A stretch of 64,000 nucleotides of DNA from the NCBI RefSeq assembly GCF_050107595.1, contig NZ_JBNILH010000009.1, forward strand, positions 1-64,000. The letters are read 5' to 3'. Both the position numbers and the translations under genes were made by a program. Shown piece after piece: positions 1-8,408 of the stretch; position 1 is the stretch's first letter; each line of letters begins with the position of its first letter. The DNA is from Bacillus_AB infantis_C (GTDB lineage Bacteria > Bacillota > Bacilli > Bacillales > Cytobacillaceae). The notes below the pieces were generated by a model. The model saw only the letters and a program-made list of their open reading frames with translations. It was not told where the DNA came from and ran no database searches.

Positions 1-419
1 AGTGAAGAAACAAAGGACTTTGATACACTCTCACCACAAAGCTGTTCAACAATATTAGTGACCTTCCGAGTAGAGACCCCATTAACAACCATCTCAAGCA
101 TAGAGAGCGTAAGAGCTTGGTCGACCCTGGAAAATTTTTCAAATAGTGAAGGGGAAAAATCACCTTCTCGTGTACGTGGAACCCGCAATTTAATCTTTCC
201 GATACCGAGGAGGAGTTCTCTTTCATAATAGCCATTTCTGTAATCCCGTCGTTCGGAAGAACGCTCATATGCGCCAGCTATTAAATGCTCATCTCTTTCT
301 TTTTCCATAAATTCATTAAGAACCAGCACAATCGAAGATTTTACAACTGCATCGAGGCTAGAATTCATGACAGATTCTTTTAAAGTGTCAATATTTAGGT
401 TAAACTGTAAGTGGGTCAT
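1..419 (-). CDS. IS256-family transposase, N-terminal part (cut by window edge)
   Basis: The reverse strand from an ATG at 419 reads without a stop to base 1, giving about 139 residues that start MTHLQFNLNIDTLKESV. The stretch RRDYRNGYYER, then GKIKLRVPRTREGDF, then VSTRKV and LCGESVSKSFVS, is the typical N-terminal half of mutator/IS256 transposases, upstream of the DDE catalytic core that lies outside the window. A GGAGGA ribosome-binding site sits about 7 bases before the start. The enzyme cuts and pastes its own element. The terminal inverted repeat should lie within the next 50-100 bases (roughly 420-510) but I could not define it without the other end. Confidence 0.93.
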   Translation of the reverse strand, partial: MTHLQFNLNIDTLKESVMNSSLDAVVKSSIVLVLNEFMEKERDEHLIAGAYERSSERRDYRNGYYERELLLGIGKIKLRVPRTREGDFSPSLFEKFSRVDQALTLSMLEMVVNGVSTRKVTNIVEQLCGESVSKSFVSS

Positions 420-524
420 CTTAATTCCTCCAATGTTTTCGTGGTTGTTAACATTGTTGACAAAAGGAATTAAAATGACCCCTTTTCTTTTTACACAATT
501 ATACGGACTTAATCTTGAAACACC

Positions 525-673
525 AAAATACTGGTTCCAGCAGAGTGAGCTAGAACCGTTATTTCACTAAAAAACTAAAATAATGGTTCCAGCGAAGATA
601 AATAGAACCGCTATTTCACTGAAACACCAAAATAATGGTCTCAGCGGAGAGAGAGTTTGAACCGCTATTTCTC
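525..673 (-). repeat. 52-bp tandem hairpin repeat, cluster 1 (3 units, inverted orientation)
   Basis: GGTTCC or its variant GGTCTC recurs at 533, 585 and 637, an exact 52-base period, each followed by a GAACCG...TATT partner arm. Read on the minus strand, the arms and following spacer resemble cluster 3 (CTGGAACCATTATTTTAG here, CTGGAGCCATTATTTTAG there), so this cluster is inverted relative to the other two. It lies between two minus-strand genes. Confidence 0.8.
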
Positions 674-708
674 AATAAAAATAATAGCAGCCCCAGGAGA
701 GTGTATTG

Positions 709-1824
709 TTAATTTAGATTTATTAGCTCCCTGCGTACTTTTTCCCTGAAATCTTCTTCCTTCAGCAGCTTCAGCTGGAAGCTGTTCATATTACGTGATA
801 GTTTTGCCTGCTCTTTGGGACTTAGATTGTTTGAGAGAAAAGCGATTTCAGTCTGATTGTTATTTGTATCTGTCGCATACATGGCCATTGTGAGGACAAA
901 AGCGGTTGAGCCGCCTTTCTGGCCTGCGTGCAAAAGCCATTCCTGATTGCGGGGGTCTTCCATCAGCTGTTCAAGAACCGGGTCAAGCTGGGTATGTACG
1001 TCTTCTGCAAAATAAGACTTGCTGTTCAGTTTTTCCATAAGAGAAGCATAATCTGCTGCCGTCGATCTTGGGAGCCTGTCAGACCAGATCTCCTGAAAGT
1101 CCATATCAAGCTTTTTGAGAACCTGGGACTTATTTTCAGAGGTTGGGGGAGCGGACTGCCAGGATCTGTGAATTTCATTTGCCATATTGCGGTATTCATG
1201 TAATGGCATTTCCTTCAGATTGGCCAGCGCTTCTTTTTTTGACAGCTTATTTTCTTCCATTATTTTTAATGGAATGAATAAGGAACTGGCGAGCGGATAA
1301 AGCGGTTCATGATTTTCTAAATTCAAGCTTTCCAGATTGGAGTTGATTTGGTCGAGTCCTAGCAATCCAATCAAATAATCTGTGTTCGCATTCGAGCTGT
1401 AAGCGATCATGCCTTTCGCCACCTGCTGCAGTGTAGCGCTGTTTCCTTTTAATTCAGAAAGCCATGCTTCATGGGCGCCGCCGTCTGTTTTAGGTACATA
1501 GTATGTTTCAAGCTCCTTCAGGCTGACTTGCTGTTCAGGATCAATTTTTCCTGCGGCTGCTTGTTTCGCGTATTCTATTGCTACAATGAATTTCATGGTG
1601 CTGGCCAAAGGCAAAGGTTCGTCAGGATGAATTTTGGCTAATGTTTCTTTATTATGGCTGATAAACAGTGATAAATCTTTTTTATTCTTATTCTCTTTAA
1701 TGAATTTAATCAGGTAATCCGGTTCGTCTTTCTTTACATCCTTTATGTAGAGCCAGGCGCCTATAGCAATTACCATACAGACGGCAAGGAATACGATGCC
1801 GCCGATCCATAGAAATATTTTCAA
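709..1824 (-). CDS. Membrane-anchored class A beta-lactamase-like serine hydrolase
   Basis: The 371-residue product has one N-terminal membrane segment (about residues 4-28) and an extracellular domain with the three marks of class A beta-lactamase / DD-peptidase-like serine hydrolases: STMK at about 75-78 (nucleophile and base), SSN at about 142-144, and KGG at about 303-305 in place of KTG. The active site therefore looks intact. The family acts on penicillin-like or peptidoglycan-like substrates outside the membrane; whether this one hydrolyses beta-lactams is not shown. I chose the TTG at 1824 because AGGAGGG lies 8-9 bases before it; the frame stays open to 1878 but has no ribosome-binding site there. 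It appears monocistronic. Confidence 0.8.
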   Translation of the reverse strand: MKIFLWIGGIVFLAVCMVIAIGAWLYIKDVKKDEPDYLIKFIKENKNKKDLSLFISHNKETLAKIHPDEPLPLASTMKFIVAIEYAKQAAAGKIDPEQQVSLKELETYYVPKTDGGAHEAWLSELKGNSATLQQVAKGMIAYSSNANTDYLIGLLGLDQINSNLESLNLENHEPLYPLASSLFIPLKIMEENKLSKKEALANLKEMPLHEYRNMANEIHRSWQSAPPTSENKSQVLKKLDMDFQEIWSDRLPRSTAADYASLMEKLNSKSYFAEDVHTQLDPVLEQLMEDPRNQEWLLHAGQKGGSTAFVLTMAMYATDTNNNQTEIAFLSNNLSPKEQAKLSRNMNSFQLKLLKEEDFREKVRRELINLN

Positions 1825-1995
1825 AAAAATTTCCCTCCTTTTATTATCTGTACGGAAAGAAACAGGCAGAGGTTTCAATAAATTAGAGGATTTTTAAAAA
1901 GCATATGTAAAAAAATAGGGTGAAGCTATGTTAAAGTTACGGTATGATGTAAGTGTCCGGAAAGTCTGACAAATTGATTAAAAGAGGCTTAACAT

Positions 1996-3618
1996 ATGTT
2001 TAACAATAAATTCGCAATCCAAGCTGCAAAGTATCTATTGCCCATTATTCTCATTTTGTTTATTTACCATGAGGGGAAAAACGAGCTTAGAAAGATTGAC
2101 CCCTCCGGTTTGCTGATAGATATAAAAAGTTTGTCTCCTGCACAGCTGCTGTTAATTTTCCTGATGGGGATGATAGCGGTGTCTGCACTAGCTGCATATG
2201 ATCTTATCCTCGCAAAAAAGCTGAACCTGGAGATTTCTTTGCCAGCTTTAGCCAAAATTTCATGGATATCCAATGCGATCAATAATGTAGTCGGCTTCGG
2301 CGGGGTGGCTGGCGCAAGCCTGCGCGCTTTTCTCCTCAAAGCCTATACAAAAGATTCTAAAAGCCTTCTCGGCGGCATTATATGGCTGACTCCATTTATG
2401 CTGACAGGATTATCTGTTATGTCTTTGATCTCAATTATTTCTTTTCGCGGCAAAGGAGCGGTGCTGGAAGCCTATCCTTGGCTGAATGCCGGCTTATGGG
2501 GAATGGCTGCTTTTTTGCCAGTCTATCTTATCTTCCTTTATGTCAGAAGAAATGATAATGCTGCATGGGAAGGAAAATGGGCATGGCTGGCGGTACTGGC
2601 TTCTGTGGCTGAATGGTTTTCAGCGGCTGCCTTTCTTTGGGGCATAGCTGTTGTTTTAGGCTTTAGCCTCCCTTTTCATCTGGTGCTAACCATCTTTGTC
2701 GCTGGTGCAGTCGCGGGTTCATTGAGCCTTGTGCCAGGAGGTGCAGGCGCCTTTGATATCATTGTGCTGATCGGCCTCCAGCAGTCCGGGCTGGATGATG
2801 GCAGTGTTTTGCTCATACTGGTGTTTTACCGGATATTCTATTATATTGTTCCATTTATAATTGGCCTGATATTGGCATCTACTGAAGTAGCGGTGCAGAC
2901 GAAGGAACTGTTTATGGATTCAAGGGCTGGCCGATTCATAAAAAAATACAATATGATTTCCAATTATATGCTGTCAAATTTTACCCATTGGGCACTATCC
3001 GTATTGGTGTTCCTTAGCGGGGTGCTGCTATTGATATCTGCCGGGGCTCCTGCAGGGTTGGAACAAATGCTGTTTGCTGAAAAACTTTTCTCTGAATCAC
3101 TGCTGAATCTGTCATTTCAGCTTTCCGTTACAGCGGGAATTTCTCTGCTTCTCCTGTCAAGGAGCATTTATCTGAAAGTGAAAGCATCTTATATATTGAC
3201 TTATATGGTACTTGTAAGCGGAGCTGTATTTACCTTTTTTAAAGGAATCGATTTAGGTGAGGCCTTATTCATGCTGGGGATGGCTTCGCTGCTGCGGGGG
3301 GCCAAGAAACAATTTTCCAGGGACAGCTCTCCGTTTTCATGGAAGGCATTTTTTATAACCTGGTGCTTAACTTTGGGAACTGTAGCCTCTTATATTATGA
3401 TCGGATTTTTTGACCATCCTTATGTGGGAAGGGCAATCCCGGCTCCAGTCAGGGACTTACTTGTGAAAAAGCCAAGTGAGCTTTTTGTTTCAGCAGTTGC
3501 AGGCATTTGCCTTGCTGTTGTTTTTAACAAAATGGGGTACCGTTTTATGGCTGAAAAAGAAAGGCATTCCTATGTGTCAAAGTCATTTTCAAAGAGAAAG
3601 AGAAATTCGGCAATATGA
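1996..3618 (+). CDS. MprF-type flippase domain protein (no synthase domain)
   Basis: A 540-residue polytopic membrane protein with about 13 hydrophobic segments. The motifs NNVVGFGGVAGASLRA (about 95-110) and SLVPGGAGAFDI (about 243-254) are those of the lysyl-phosphatidylglycerol synthase transmembrane region (UPF0104), the half of MprF that flips aminoacylated lipids to the outer leaflet. Full MprF is about 850 residues and ends in a soluble tRNA-dependent acyltransferase; here the protein stops after the membrane part with a short basic tail (KSFSKRKRNS). It could be a stand-alone lipid flippase or could work with a synthase encoded elsewhere. AGAGG precedes the ATG. Confidence 0.85.
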   Translation: MFNNKFAIQAAKYLLPIILILFIYHEGKNELRKIDPSGLLIDIKSLSPAQLLLIFLMGMIAVSALAAYDLILAKKLNLEISLPALAKISWISNAINNVVGFGGVAGASLRAFLLKAYTKDSKSLLGGIIWLTPFMLTGLSVMSLISIISFRGKGAVLEAYPWLNAGLWGMAAFLPVYLIFLYVRRNDNAAWEGKWAWLAVLASVAEWFSAAAFLWGIAVVLGFSLPFHLVLTIFVAGAVAGSLSLVPGGAGAFDIIVLIGLQQSGLDDGSVLLILVFYRIFYYIVPFIIGLILASTEVAVQTKELFMDSRAGRFIKKYNMISNYMLSNFTHWALSVLVFLSGVLLLISAGAPAGLEQMLFAEKLFSESLLNLSFQLSVTAGISLLLLSRSIYLKVKASYILTYMVLVSGAVFTFFKGIDLGEALFMLGMASLLRGAKKQFSRDSSPFSWKAFFITWCLTLGTVASYIMIGFFDHPYVGRAIPAPVRDLLVKKPSELFVSAVAGICLAVVFNKMGYRFMAEKERHSYVSKSFSKRKRNSAI

Positions 3619-3652
3619 TTAATAGCTTGCAGGAAATGGGGAAAAGAAGAAG

Positions 3653-4078
3653 ATGATCATGACAAAACCGTTAGTAAAGGAAGATTATGAACTGATTCAT
3701 GCCGCAGAGGAAGTAATCAAGAAAAATTACCGTTATGGGAGGCACCATATCGGTTCTGTTGTCAGGACAGCCTCAGGGAAGATCTTTGCAGCCGTCCATA
3801 TGGAGGCAAATGTAGGAAGAATAACGGTTTGCGGGGAAGCAATGGCGATGGGGAAGGCTATTTCTGAAGGAGAACATGAATTTCAAACGATTGTCGCGGT
3901 CGCCCATCCCCATCCTCATGAAGACATAGAAGACTGCTGGGTAGTTGCACCATGCGGAATGTGCCGAGAACTGATCAGCGATTATGGAAAGGGAACGGAT
4001 GTAATTCTTTCTTATCAAGGGAAACTCGTTAAAAGCAATGTGATGGAGCTGCTTCCGGAGAAGTATGGAGTAAAATAG
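3653..4078 (+). CDS. Cytidine deaminase-family protein
   Basis: The 141-residue protein carries the zinc site of cytidine/blasticidin-S-type deaminases: CGEA (about residues 61-64, Cys ligand and catalytic Glu) and PCGMC (about 100-104, two Cys ligands). Such enzymes hydrolytically deaminate cytidine or related bases. The flanking sequence, including the histidine-rich HPHPHED loop, is closer to the blasticidin-deaminase-like group than to housekeeping Cdd, so the substrate is uncertain. Two ATGs two codons apart compete as start; the upstream purine-rich stretch does not decide between them. It follows the flippase gene by 34 bases and may be co-transcribed. Confidence 0.85.
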   Translation: MIMTKPLVKEDYELIHAAEEVIKKNYRYGRHHIGSVVRTASGKIFAAVHMEANVGRITVCGEAMAMGKAISEGEHEFQTIVAVAHPHPHEDIEDCWVVAPCGMCRELISDYGKGTDVILSYQGKLVKSNVMELLPEKYGVK

Positions 4079-4279
4079 GCTGCTTGAATAAAAGTTATTT
4101 ATGGATTTTTCATCAATAAAAATGATAGAAATTCTTTTATCCTCAGTGTAATATTAAGTTGAAGTTCAAAAGAATTTTAAGAGGGCATCCTTACACCAGC
4201 ATTCCAATCTCAGCGGAACCATATTTTTATTTATCGAATATTTCAGAAAATTAAAAATTGAATAAGAGGAAGATGAAAG

Positions 4280-4933
4280 TTGAAAATAGATGCTAATGAA
4301 ACACAGGTAAGAGAACAGACTATTTTTGATCATATTGGTAATAAAATAAGAACGGAAGATAGAGAGATTCATATCATTGCCAAAATAGAGGAACCGCTGA
4401 TCGTGATTTTGGGGAATGTGCTGAGTGATGAGGAATGTGAAGGGTTGATCAGGATGTCCGAGGATAAGCTGAAGCGTTCAAAAATCGGAAACACCCGCAC
4501 GGTAGACGATATTAGGACGAGCAGCAGCATGTTCTTTGAAGAAGGCGAAAATGAGCTGGTTGCAAGGATCGAAAGAAGGCTGTCGCAAATTATGAATATC
4601 CCTGTGGAACATGGTGAGGGCCTGCAGATGCTGAATTATCACATCGGACAGGAATATAAGGCCCATTTTGACTTTTTTTCCTCATCCAGCAGGGCGGCAA
4701 GCAATCCGAGGATCAGCACGCTTGTTATGTATCTGAATGATGTCGAGGAAGGCGGGGAAACGTATTTTCCTAAGCTGAATTTTTCAGTGAACCCGCATAA
4801 AGGCTCGGCAGTTTATTTCGAATACTTCTATGATAATCAGGATTTGAATGATCTGACTCTTCATGGGGGGGCGCCTGTGATTAAAGGAAGCAAGTGGGCA
4901 GCCACCCAGTGGATGAGAAGAAAGAAGCTATAA
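4280..4933 (+). CDS. Prolyl 4-hydroxylase-like Fe(II)/2-oxoglutarate dioxygenase
   Basis: The 217-residue product matches the Bacillus anthracis prolyl 4-hydroxylase along its whole length as I recall that sequence, including EQTIFDH near the N terminus and RISTLVMYLNDVEEGGETYF. The Fe(II) ligands are the HFD pair (about residues 127-129) and the distal His in LHGGAPV (about 195); the Lys in KGSKW is the 2-oxoglutarate anchor. The family hydroxylates proline in collagen-like or elongation-factor substrates using O2 and 2-oxoglutarate. The start is TTG, preceded by AGAGGA. A strong terminator follows. Confidence 0.92.
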   Translation: MKIDANETQVREQTIFDHIGNKIRTEDREIHIIAKIEEPLIVILGNVLSDEECEGLIRMSEDKLKRSKIGNTRTVDDIRTSSSMFFEEGENELVARIERRLSQIMNIPVEHGEGLQMLNYHIGQEYKAHFDFFSSSSRAASNPRISTLVMYLNDVEEGGETYFPKLNFSVNPHKGSAVYFEYFYDNQDLNDLTLHGGAPVIKGSKWAATQWMRRKKL

Positions 4934-4986
4934 AGCAGAATAAATCGATATTGTTTGAAGAAAAGAACTGCACCAACAATTCATAT

Positions 4987-5021
4987 AAAAAAAAGACTTC
5001 CTTTTAAGAAGTCTTTTTTTT
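4987..5021. terminator. Bidirectional terminator
   Basis: AAAAGACTTC and GAAGTCTTTT flank a 7-base loop, with A and T runs on the two sides, so it can end both the dioxygenase transcript and the converging FtsW-like operon. Confidence 0.9.
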
Positions 5022-5026
5022 CAATA

Positions 5027-6313
5027 TTATTTGTGGCCTGCTGCTGTAAAATCCTTACGCCTGTATACGCTGAGGGCAATGCCAATGACAAAAGCATTAA
5101 GGATCGCCGGTGTTAGTCCATAGCTTATGAACGGCAATGATATGGATATGATCGGGAGAACCCCTAAGGTCATCCCGATATTATAAAGAAACTGGACTGA
5201 ATAAAGGGTGATTGCCCCAGTGACAAGCTGTTTGCCGAGAGGGTCCTTAATCTGGCCGCCAACGGATATCAATCTGGTTAAAAGAAGGGTAAGTACGATA
5301 ATTAACAGGCCAGCCATCAGCCATCCGTAAAAATAGGTGATGTTCACGAAGGCATAATCAGAATGCAAATTAGGGATCGATTCCGTTCGTTCCGGATTGC
5401 CAAGCCAGCCGCCTTCAGCAAGCATCTCTCTTATCTTTATATACATAAAGCCTGAGGTTTCCGAGTACTCTTTTGGGTTAAGGAAAGCGAGTATGCGGAC
5501 TTTTTGATACTCTTTGCTTGTGAACCATGCAATAATGCCAAATAAGACAATGATGCTGCCGACAGAAGATAGTGTTGCGATGATGGTTTTGCGTTTTACG
5601 GCGCTTCTGATAAATAATATCATGACAAGGATGCCGTACATCATGGCAATAGGGAAGCCCGGCAGCGATAAGAAAAGAAATAACGTAGTGCTGAAAATAA
5701 GCCAGCCTATCCATAAGTTCGGCTTTCCTTTCGAAAAGAAGCTTGCCCAAAAGAGGTAGAACAACGGCAGTATCGTCATTCCGCCGAATGCTCCAATTCC
5801 AGGGATTATGAAATATGGGAACCCGTTTATAATGGCCCTTATAGAAAATGGTGCTATAAGCAATAAAACTAGGTATAAAACCCCAATTGTAAGCAAGTGC
5901 CAGCTCCATTTCCGCAGTTTCCGATAGTCAAAGAACATGACAGCAAGTGCAGCCAGCAAACCAAGGCCAATATAGACGAGTTGCTTTGAAAGAAAGTCAA
6001 CATCATAATCTTCATAATGGATATTAAACAATGGTAGAAGACCCATCCCAAAAGCTGCCGCCAGCAGCCCAATCAGCATCCAATCCACCCTCGGCTTATG
6101 GATTTTATTCAGCTGCATCCCAAGCTCTGAGGGGCTGCCCATCTGCAGGACTGCCTTTTTTTCCGCCTCTGTTTCTTCAATTCCCTCTGTCATCAGCTCT
6201 ATTTTCGTTTCTTGGAGATGATGCTCAAGCTCTTGATGGACAAAAACCTTGGCTTCTTTGGATTTTATATGCTTTTTGACCTCAATGAGGAAGCCGTCTT
6301 TCTCAGCTGCCAT
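5027..6313 (-). CDS. HAAS-domain/FtsW-RodA (SEDS) fusion protein
   Basis: The 428-residue protein has two parts. Residues 1 to about 85 form a soluble helical domain (VKKHIKSKEAKVFVHQELEH, then the G-x-P-x-E-L-G segment) of the HAAS / permease-prefix type usually encoded beside PadR regulators. The rest is a ten-segment SEDS glycosyltransferase-like membrane protein with NLHSDYAF in the large outer loop and SLPFISYG near the end, as in FtsW/RodA/SpoVE. SEDS proteins polymerise glycan strands of peptidoglycan. ATG at 6313 has GGGAGGG upstream, 4 bases after padR stops; the longer upstream frame is not supported. Inference: PadR binds the HAAS domain, linking the regulator to this membrane protein. 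Confidence 0.85.
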   Translation of the reverse strand: MAAEKDGFLIEVKKHIKSKEAKVFVHQELEHHLQETKIELMTEGIEETEAEKKAVLQMGSPSELGMQLNKIHKPRVDWMLIGLLAAAFGMGLLPLFNIHYEDYDVDFLSKQLVYIGLGLLAALAVMFFDYRKLRKWSWHLLTIGVLYLVLLLIAPFSIRAIINGFPYFIIPGIGAFGGMTILPLFYLFWASFFSKGKPNLWIGWLIFSTTLFLFLSLPGFPIAMMYGILVMILFIRSAVKRKTIIATLSSVGSIIVLFGIIAWFTSKEYQKVRILAFLNPKEYSETSGFMYIKIREMLAEGGWLGNPERTESIPNLHSDYAFVNITYFYGWLMAGLLIIVLTLLLTRLISVGGQIKDPLGKQLVTGAITLYSVQFLYNIGMTLGVLPIISISLPFISYGLTPAILNAFVIGIALSVYRRKDFTAAGHK

Positions 6314-6317
6314 TATT

Positions 6318-6728
6318 TCATCCCTCCCATAATTCCTGGAGGGCCGTACGCCTGCCGGCCGATTTTTCCTCTGACTGCTCCAGAAGCCTCCTGCCTCTGT
6401 CATTCAGCTGGTAGTATTTGCGTGAATCCTGCCAGCTGGACTGAAGATAGTTTTTCCGCTCCAACCTGTGCAGCAGGGCATAGAGGAAGCCTTCGTTTTT
6501 TTCAAAGTTAGAAATTCCCCTTGCGATGATGCTTCTGGTCAATTCAAATCCTGTCTTTTCATTGACAAGCAGCTGCAGGACGGCAAGGATGACATCTTCT
6601 TCCGTTTTTATCTGAAGATTTCTTGCTTTTGACTTTACCTCTTCACGGGTTTTGTCGGTAAATGACAGGTCCTGGAAAATAGTATTTTCCATCGCTTTTT
6701 TTAATCTCTTCAGGCGCTCTTCCATCAT
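6318..6728 (-). CDS. PadR-like transcriptional regulator
   Basis: The 136-residue protein has a PadR winged helix in its C-terminal half (ILAVLQLLVNEKTGFELTRSI, then NEGFLYALLHRLERKNYLQ, then KYYQLNDRGRRLL). PadR proteins are usually repressors that respond to small molecules or to a HAAS partner. The gene overlaps the sigma factor stop by ATGA and ends 4 bases before the HAAS-FtsW start, so the three are translationally coupled. An N-terminal extension of about 45 residues (TDKTREEVKSKARN) precedes the winged helix, longer than in minimal PadR proteins. Confidence 0.88.
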   Translation of the reverse strand: MMEERLKRLKKAMENTIFQDLSFTDKTREEVKSKARNLQIKTEEDVILAVLQLLVNEKTGFELTRSIIARGISNFEKNEGFLYALLHRLERKNYLQSSWQDSRKYYQLNDRGRRLLEQSEEKSAGRRTALQELWEG

Positions 6729-7261
6729 AGCTCCTCCAGTCTTTCTTTTAATAGCTGCTTTGCCCGCTTAAGGCGCGTTTTGATTGTATTTTGGTTGATG
6801 CTGGTGACGGCCGCTATTTCCTTCATGCTCATTTCCTCGTAATAATGAAGATAGATGACTTCTCGGTAATGGTCCGGCAGATCCATGACCGCTGAAGCGA
6901 GCTGTGAATCATCGTCTTTTCTGATTACGGCTGCTTCGACCTCATCCTTCAGGCTGCCGCCTGACTTTGCTTGTTCTTCCGAAAGGATAATATGACGGTT
7001 GTGCCAGCTTCTGAGATAGTCTTTGCAGTGATTGACGGCAATCCGCCAAAGCCAGGTTTTCACCATTGATTTGCGGTTGTATTGGTGGAGGTTTTTATAG
7101 CATTTAATAAAGATTTCCTGTGTCAGGTCTTCTGCTGCATCCTTTTGCTTTACATATGTATAGGAAAGCTGGAGGATATCCTGGCCATATAGCTGCATAA
7201 TCTGATCAATGGCTGCTTCCCTGTCCATCGCCAATAATATTTCTGATAAAGTTTCTTCCAC
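6725..7261 (-). CDS. ECF-type RNA polymerase sigma factor
   Basis: The protein has sigma region 2 (QKDAAEDLTQEIFIKCYKNL with the downstream WLWRIAVNHCKDYLR) and region 4 helix-turn-helix (MSMKEIAAVTSINQNTIKTR). About 178 residues from the GTG at 7261, which has AGGGAG 9 bases upstream; the frame is open to 7297 but that start has no ribosome-binding site. It heads an operon with PadR and the HAAS-FtsW fusion, which has no classic anti-sigma gene; the membrane protein or PadR may take that role (inference). Target promoters are unknown. Confidence 0.9.
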   Translation of the reverse strand: MEETLSEILLAMDREAAIDQIMQLYGQDILQLSYTYVKQKDAAEDLTQEIFIKCYKNLHQYNRKSMVKTWLWRIAVNHCKDYLRSWHNRHIILSEEQAKSGGSLKDEVEAAVIRKDDDSQLASAVMDLPDHYREVIYLHYYEEMSMKEIAAVTSINQNTIKTRLKRAKQLLKERLEEL

Positions 7262-7366
7262 GGTCTTTTGCTCCCTTCCAACCATTAGACGGGGCACCCG
7301 CTGTTCAGGTTTGTTTTTTTTATAAAAAAGTTACATTTCATTTTAGCTTTTAAAAGGTAAATAAGA

Positions 7367-7388
7367 AAACCCCCCGAATTAAGGAGGG
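7367..7388 (-). terminator. Terminator of the small membrane protein gene
   Basis: On the minus strand CCCTCC, a short loop, and GGGGGG are followed by TTTTC, 12 bases after the stop of the gene at 7400. Confidence 0.75.
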
Positions 7389-7399
7389 CAAGACAGTTA

Positions 7400-7585
7400 T
7401 TAATCTTTTTCCAGTTTTTTCAGCAATCTGATGATTTCATCCAGCTTGGCATGCAGCTCCTGATCTGAAGAATAGGAGGCTGCTGAACGGGACACCATCC
7501 TCCTTATAAACAGGGTAAAAGAGAATACACCCAGCAAAGTCAGCAAAACAATGATTATCAAAATCATCCAATCTCCTATATACAT
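7400..7585 (-). CDS. Small membrane protein, DUF4083-like
   Basis: A 61-residue protein with one N-terminal membrane helix (about residues 7-28), a basic stop-transfer stretch (RRMVSRS), and a charged C-terminal helix (LHAKLDEIIRLLKKLEK) with a heptad pattern that suggests self-association. This layout matches the DUF4083 proteins of Bacillus, whose function is unknown. GGAGG lies 7 bases before the ATG. Confidence 0.75.
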   Translation of the reverse strand: MYIGDWMILIIIVLLTLLGVFSFTLFIRRMVSRSAASYSSDQELHAKLDEIIRLLKKLEKD

Positions 7586-7662
7586 ACTATACCTCCAATG
7601 CTGTTCAAAAGAATATTAGGGAAATTATGGTATAATACTATCAGTCAGCAGGGGGGATTGCA

Positions 7663-7869
7663 ATGTTCAAACATATACAGCCATTTCAGATTATAATAGG
7701 CTATTTTATTTCTATTGTTTCTTTTTCACAGGCATACAGCAGCTATACTGAAGGAAGGACTGCTTCGTTTTATTTGTTTCTAATCTGTGGAGTTCTGATC
7801 ATTATCCTTTATACGGCAGCCTGGATTTCAATTTCATCCAGAAGAAAGGCAAAAAAGCTGACAGAATAA
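7663..7869 (+). CDS. Small two-segment membrane protein, unknown function
   Basis: The 68-residue product has two hydrophobic helices (about 8-25 and 34-55) and a basic tail RRKAKK. A strong GGGGGG-rich ribosome-binding site sits 8 bases before the ATG, and a TATAAT-like box (GGTATAATAC at 7629-7638) lies just upstream, so expression is likely. I do not recognise the family. Confidence 0.7.
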   Translation: MFKHIQPFQIIIGYFISIVSFSQAYSSYTEGRTASFYLFLICGVLIIILYTAAWISISSRRKAKKLTE

Positions 7870-7932
7870 AAAGGATTCCTGCTTTCGGATGTAGAATCTC
7901 TGTGTATACTGAATTTTCCAGGAGGGATTCTC

Positions 7933-8352
7933 ATGAGCAAAAAGATTTGGAGAGTAGGGACTGCTTATATTCCGGTTAAGGATGTGCAGACATCTGCAGA
8001 TTGGTATGCTGGGAAGCTGGGGGCAGAGCTGAAATATATTGATGAAGACAAAGCCATCCTTAATTTGGCAAACCAGAGCTTTTTTCTTGTTAAAGCAGCA
8101 GAATCACAAACTAGCAATTTCACAGATGCTTCAGGAACGGAAAGGTTTTCGCTGACGTTTGAAGTGGACGGGCTGGATGCCCTTGAAGCTGTTCACCAGG
8201 AGTTCAGTGAACAAGGAATCCATACAGGCGAGATTGAGGAGAGGGGTCACGCAGGCAGAAACTTTGTATTTAGGGATCCGGACGGCAATCTGTTCGATGT
8301 ATGGAGCGAGCTGAGTCCTTCATTCAAAGAAAAATTCATTGTATCACAGTAA
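7933..8352 (+). CDS. VOC (glyoxalase/bleomycin resistance-like) family protein
   Basis: 139 residues with the repeated beta-alpha-beta3 layout of vicinal-oxygen-chelate proteins: YIPVKDVQTSADWYAGKLG at the start and GRNFVFRDPDGNLFDVW near the end, the latter carrying the usual metal-ligand Glu/Asp region. The family includes glyoxalase I, dioxygenases and drug-binding proteins; the substrate cannot be told. AGGAGG precedes the ATG and a terminator follows at once, so it is a single-gene unit. Confidence 0.85.
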   Translation: MSKKIWRVGTAYIPVKDVQTSADWYAGKLGAELKYIDEDKAILNLANQSFFLVKAAESQTSNFTDASGTERFSLTFEVDGLDALEAVHQEFSEQGIHTGEIEERGHAGRNFVFRDPDGNLFDVWSELSPSFKEKFIVSQ

Positions 8353-8376
8353 AAGGGCCTTCAGGTCCTTTTTTTG
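8349..8376 (+). terminator. Terminator after VOC gene
   Basis: AAAGGGCCT and AGGTCCTTT arms with a short loop, followed by a run of T. Confidence 0.8.
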
Positions 8377-8408
8377 TCTGAATAATTTTATGAGTTGGAG
8401 CTGAATAT

